Positions 63,882 through 64,000 of a stretch of 64,000 nt of DNA are shown one piece after another. Below the pieces are notes generated by a model. It was not told where the DNA came from, did not search any database, and saw only the letters and a list, made by a program, of their open reading frames with translations. Each line of letters opens with the position of its first letter. Position 1 is the stretch's first letter. Made by a program: the position numbers and the translations under genes. The stretch comes from Brevibacterium album DSM 18261 (GTDB lineage Bacteria; Actinomycetota; Actinomycetes; Actinomycetales; Brevibacteriaceae), in contig NZ_KE384526.1 in NCBI RefSeq assembly GCF_000426445.1, forward strand, positions 853,213 to 917,212. The letters run 5' to 3'.

Positions 63882-64000
63882 ATGGCGGACAATTCGCTGC
63901 ACACGCCCAGCGGCGTCCAAGCCCCGCAGCAGCGCAGGCAGTTCAACTCCGAGGCGCGAAGGCCCCGGTCTCACTGCGCCGTCAGTGCCTCTCGCCGGTG
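63882..64000 (+). CDS. Possible start of a gene running off the window
   Basis: From ATG 63882 a frame stays open to the window end, reading MADNSLHTPSGVQAPQQRRQ then FNSEARRP. GGGAAG lies about ten bases upstream. Only about 39 residues are visible and no family can be named. An overlapping minus-strand frame (63783-63974) is equally open, so this is weak. Confidence 0.3.
   Translation, partial: MADNSLHTPSGVQAPQQRRQFNSEARRPRSHCAVSASRR

Overview
The window is about 64 kb of very GC-rich DNA with dense, mostly operonic genes, frequent ATGA start/stop overlaps and several GTG starts. Gene content (Rv2578c-type radical SAM protein behind a GAAC-N4-GTTC LexA box, single-chain biotin-dependent acyl-CoA carboxylase, ClgR/PopR-type regulator beside ClpP paralogues, actinobacterial CsoR/copper operon, LemA-DUF3137 pair) points to an Actinomycetota chromosome, probably Micrococcales (Brevibacterium-like). 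The genus is an inference, not something the sequence proves. No phage, insertion sequence or CRISPR array was seen.

Layout. 1-2116: 3' end of an Lhr-type helicase. 2155-16737: an acyl/peptide utilisation region. It has a five-gene oligopeptide-type ABC importer, then on the other strand an operon of acyl-CoA carboxylase, CaiC-like acyl-CoA ligase and TetR regulator, then an M20 amidohydrolase and AbgT-type transporter. Matching TGACA-N4-TGTCA palindromes stand in front of both the importer and the carboxylase operon, so the TetR protein probably controls both. 16893-25774: an NAD(P)-binding protein with a 9-bp tandem repeat, DoxX-like protein, SOS-box radical SAM gene, Kup, LemA-DUF3137, two GNAT genes and a membrane protein split by a poly-G tract. 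26326-31734: PrpF-TctC-TctAB operon with a divergent LysR. 31974-34384: two CNNM/CBS membrane proteins. 34512-40746: copper homeostasis (two near-identical CsoR genes, CopZ, secreted His-rich protein, CopA) and an MFS exporter.

40953-46875: small Cys protein plus methyltransferase, a possible orphan antitoxin, tRNA-Ser(GGA), MFS exporter, L,D-transpeptidase and XRE regulator. 47217-52600: phosphonate/phosphite-type ABC system with two PhnD paralogues, a fused PhnE-PhnE permease and a histidine phosphatase. 52775-54643: a ClpP-like pair in which one member has lost its catalytic Ser and His, beside a ClgR/PopR-like regulator ending in an SsrA-like LALAA tail. 54941-61896: multicopper oxidase, MFS transporter, a peptidase M3-YbaK fusion and a YhhQ-type transporter. 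62118-63774: an AAA ATPase gene bracketed by two copies of the same hairpin repeat, and an amphi-Trp protein.

A recurring feature is a set of long, near-perfect intergenic hairpins (about 16-27 bp arms) at many gene ends. Some fall into sequence families with more than one copy in the window. The strongest leads are the ClpP/pseudo-ClpP/PopR module, the M3-YbaK fusion, the shared TetR operators, and the poly-G frameshift in the membrane protein gene.
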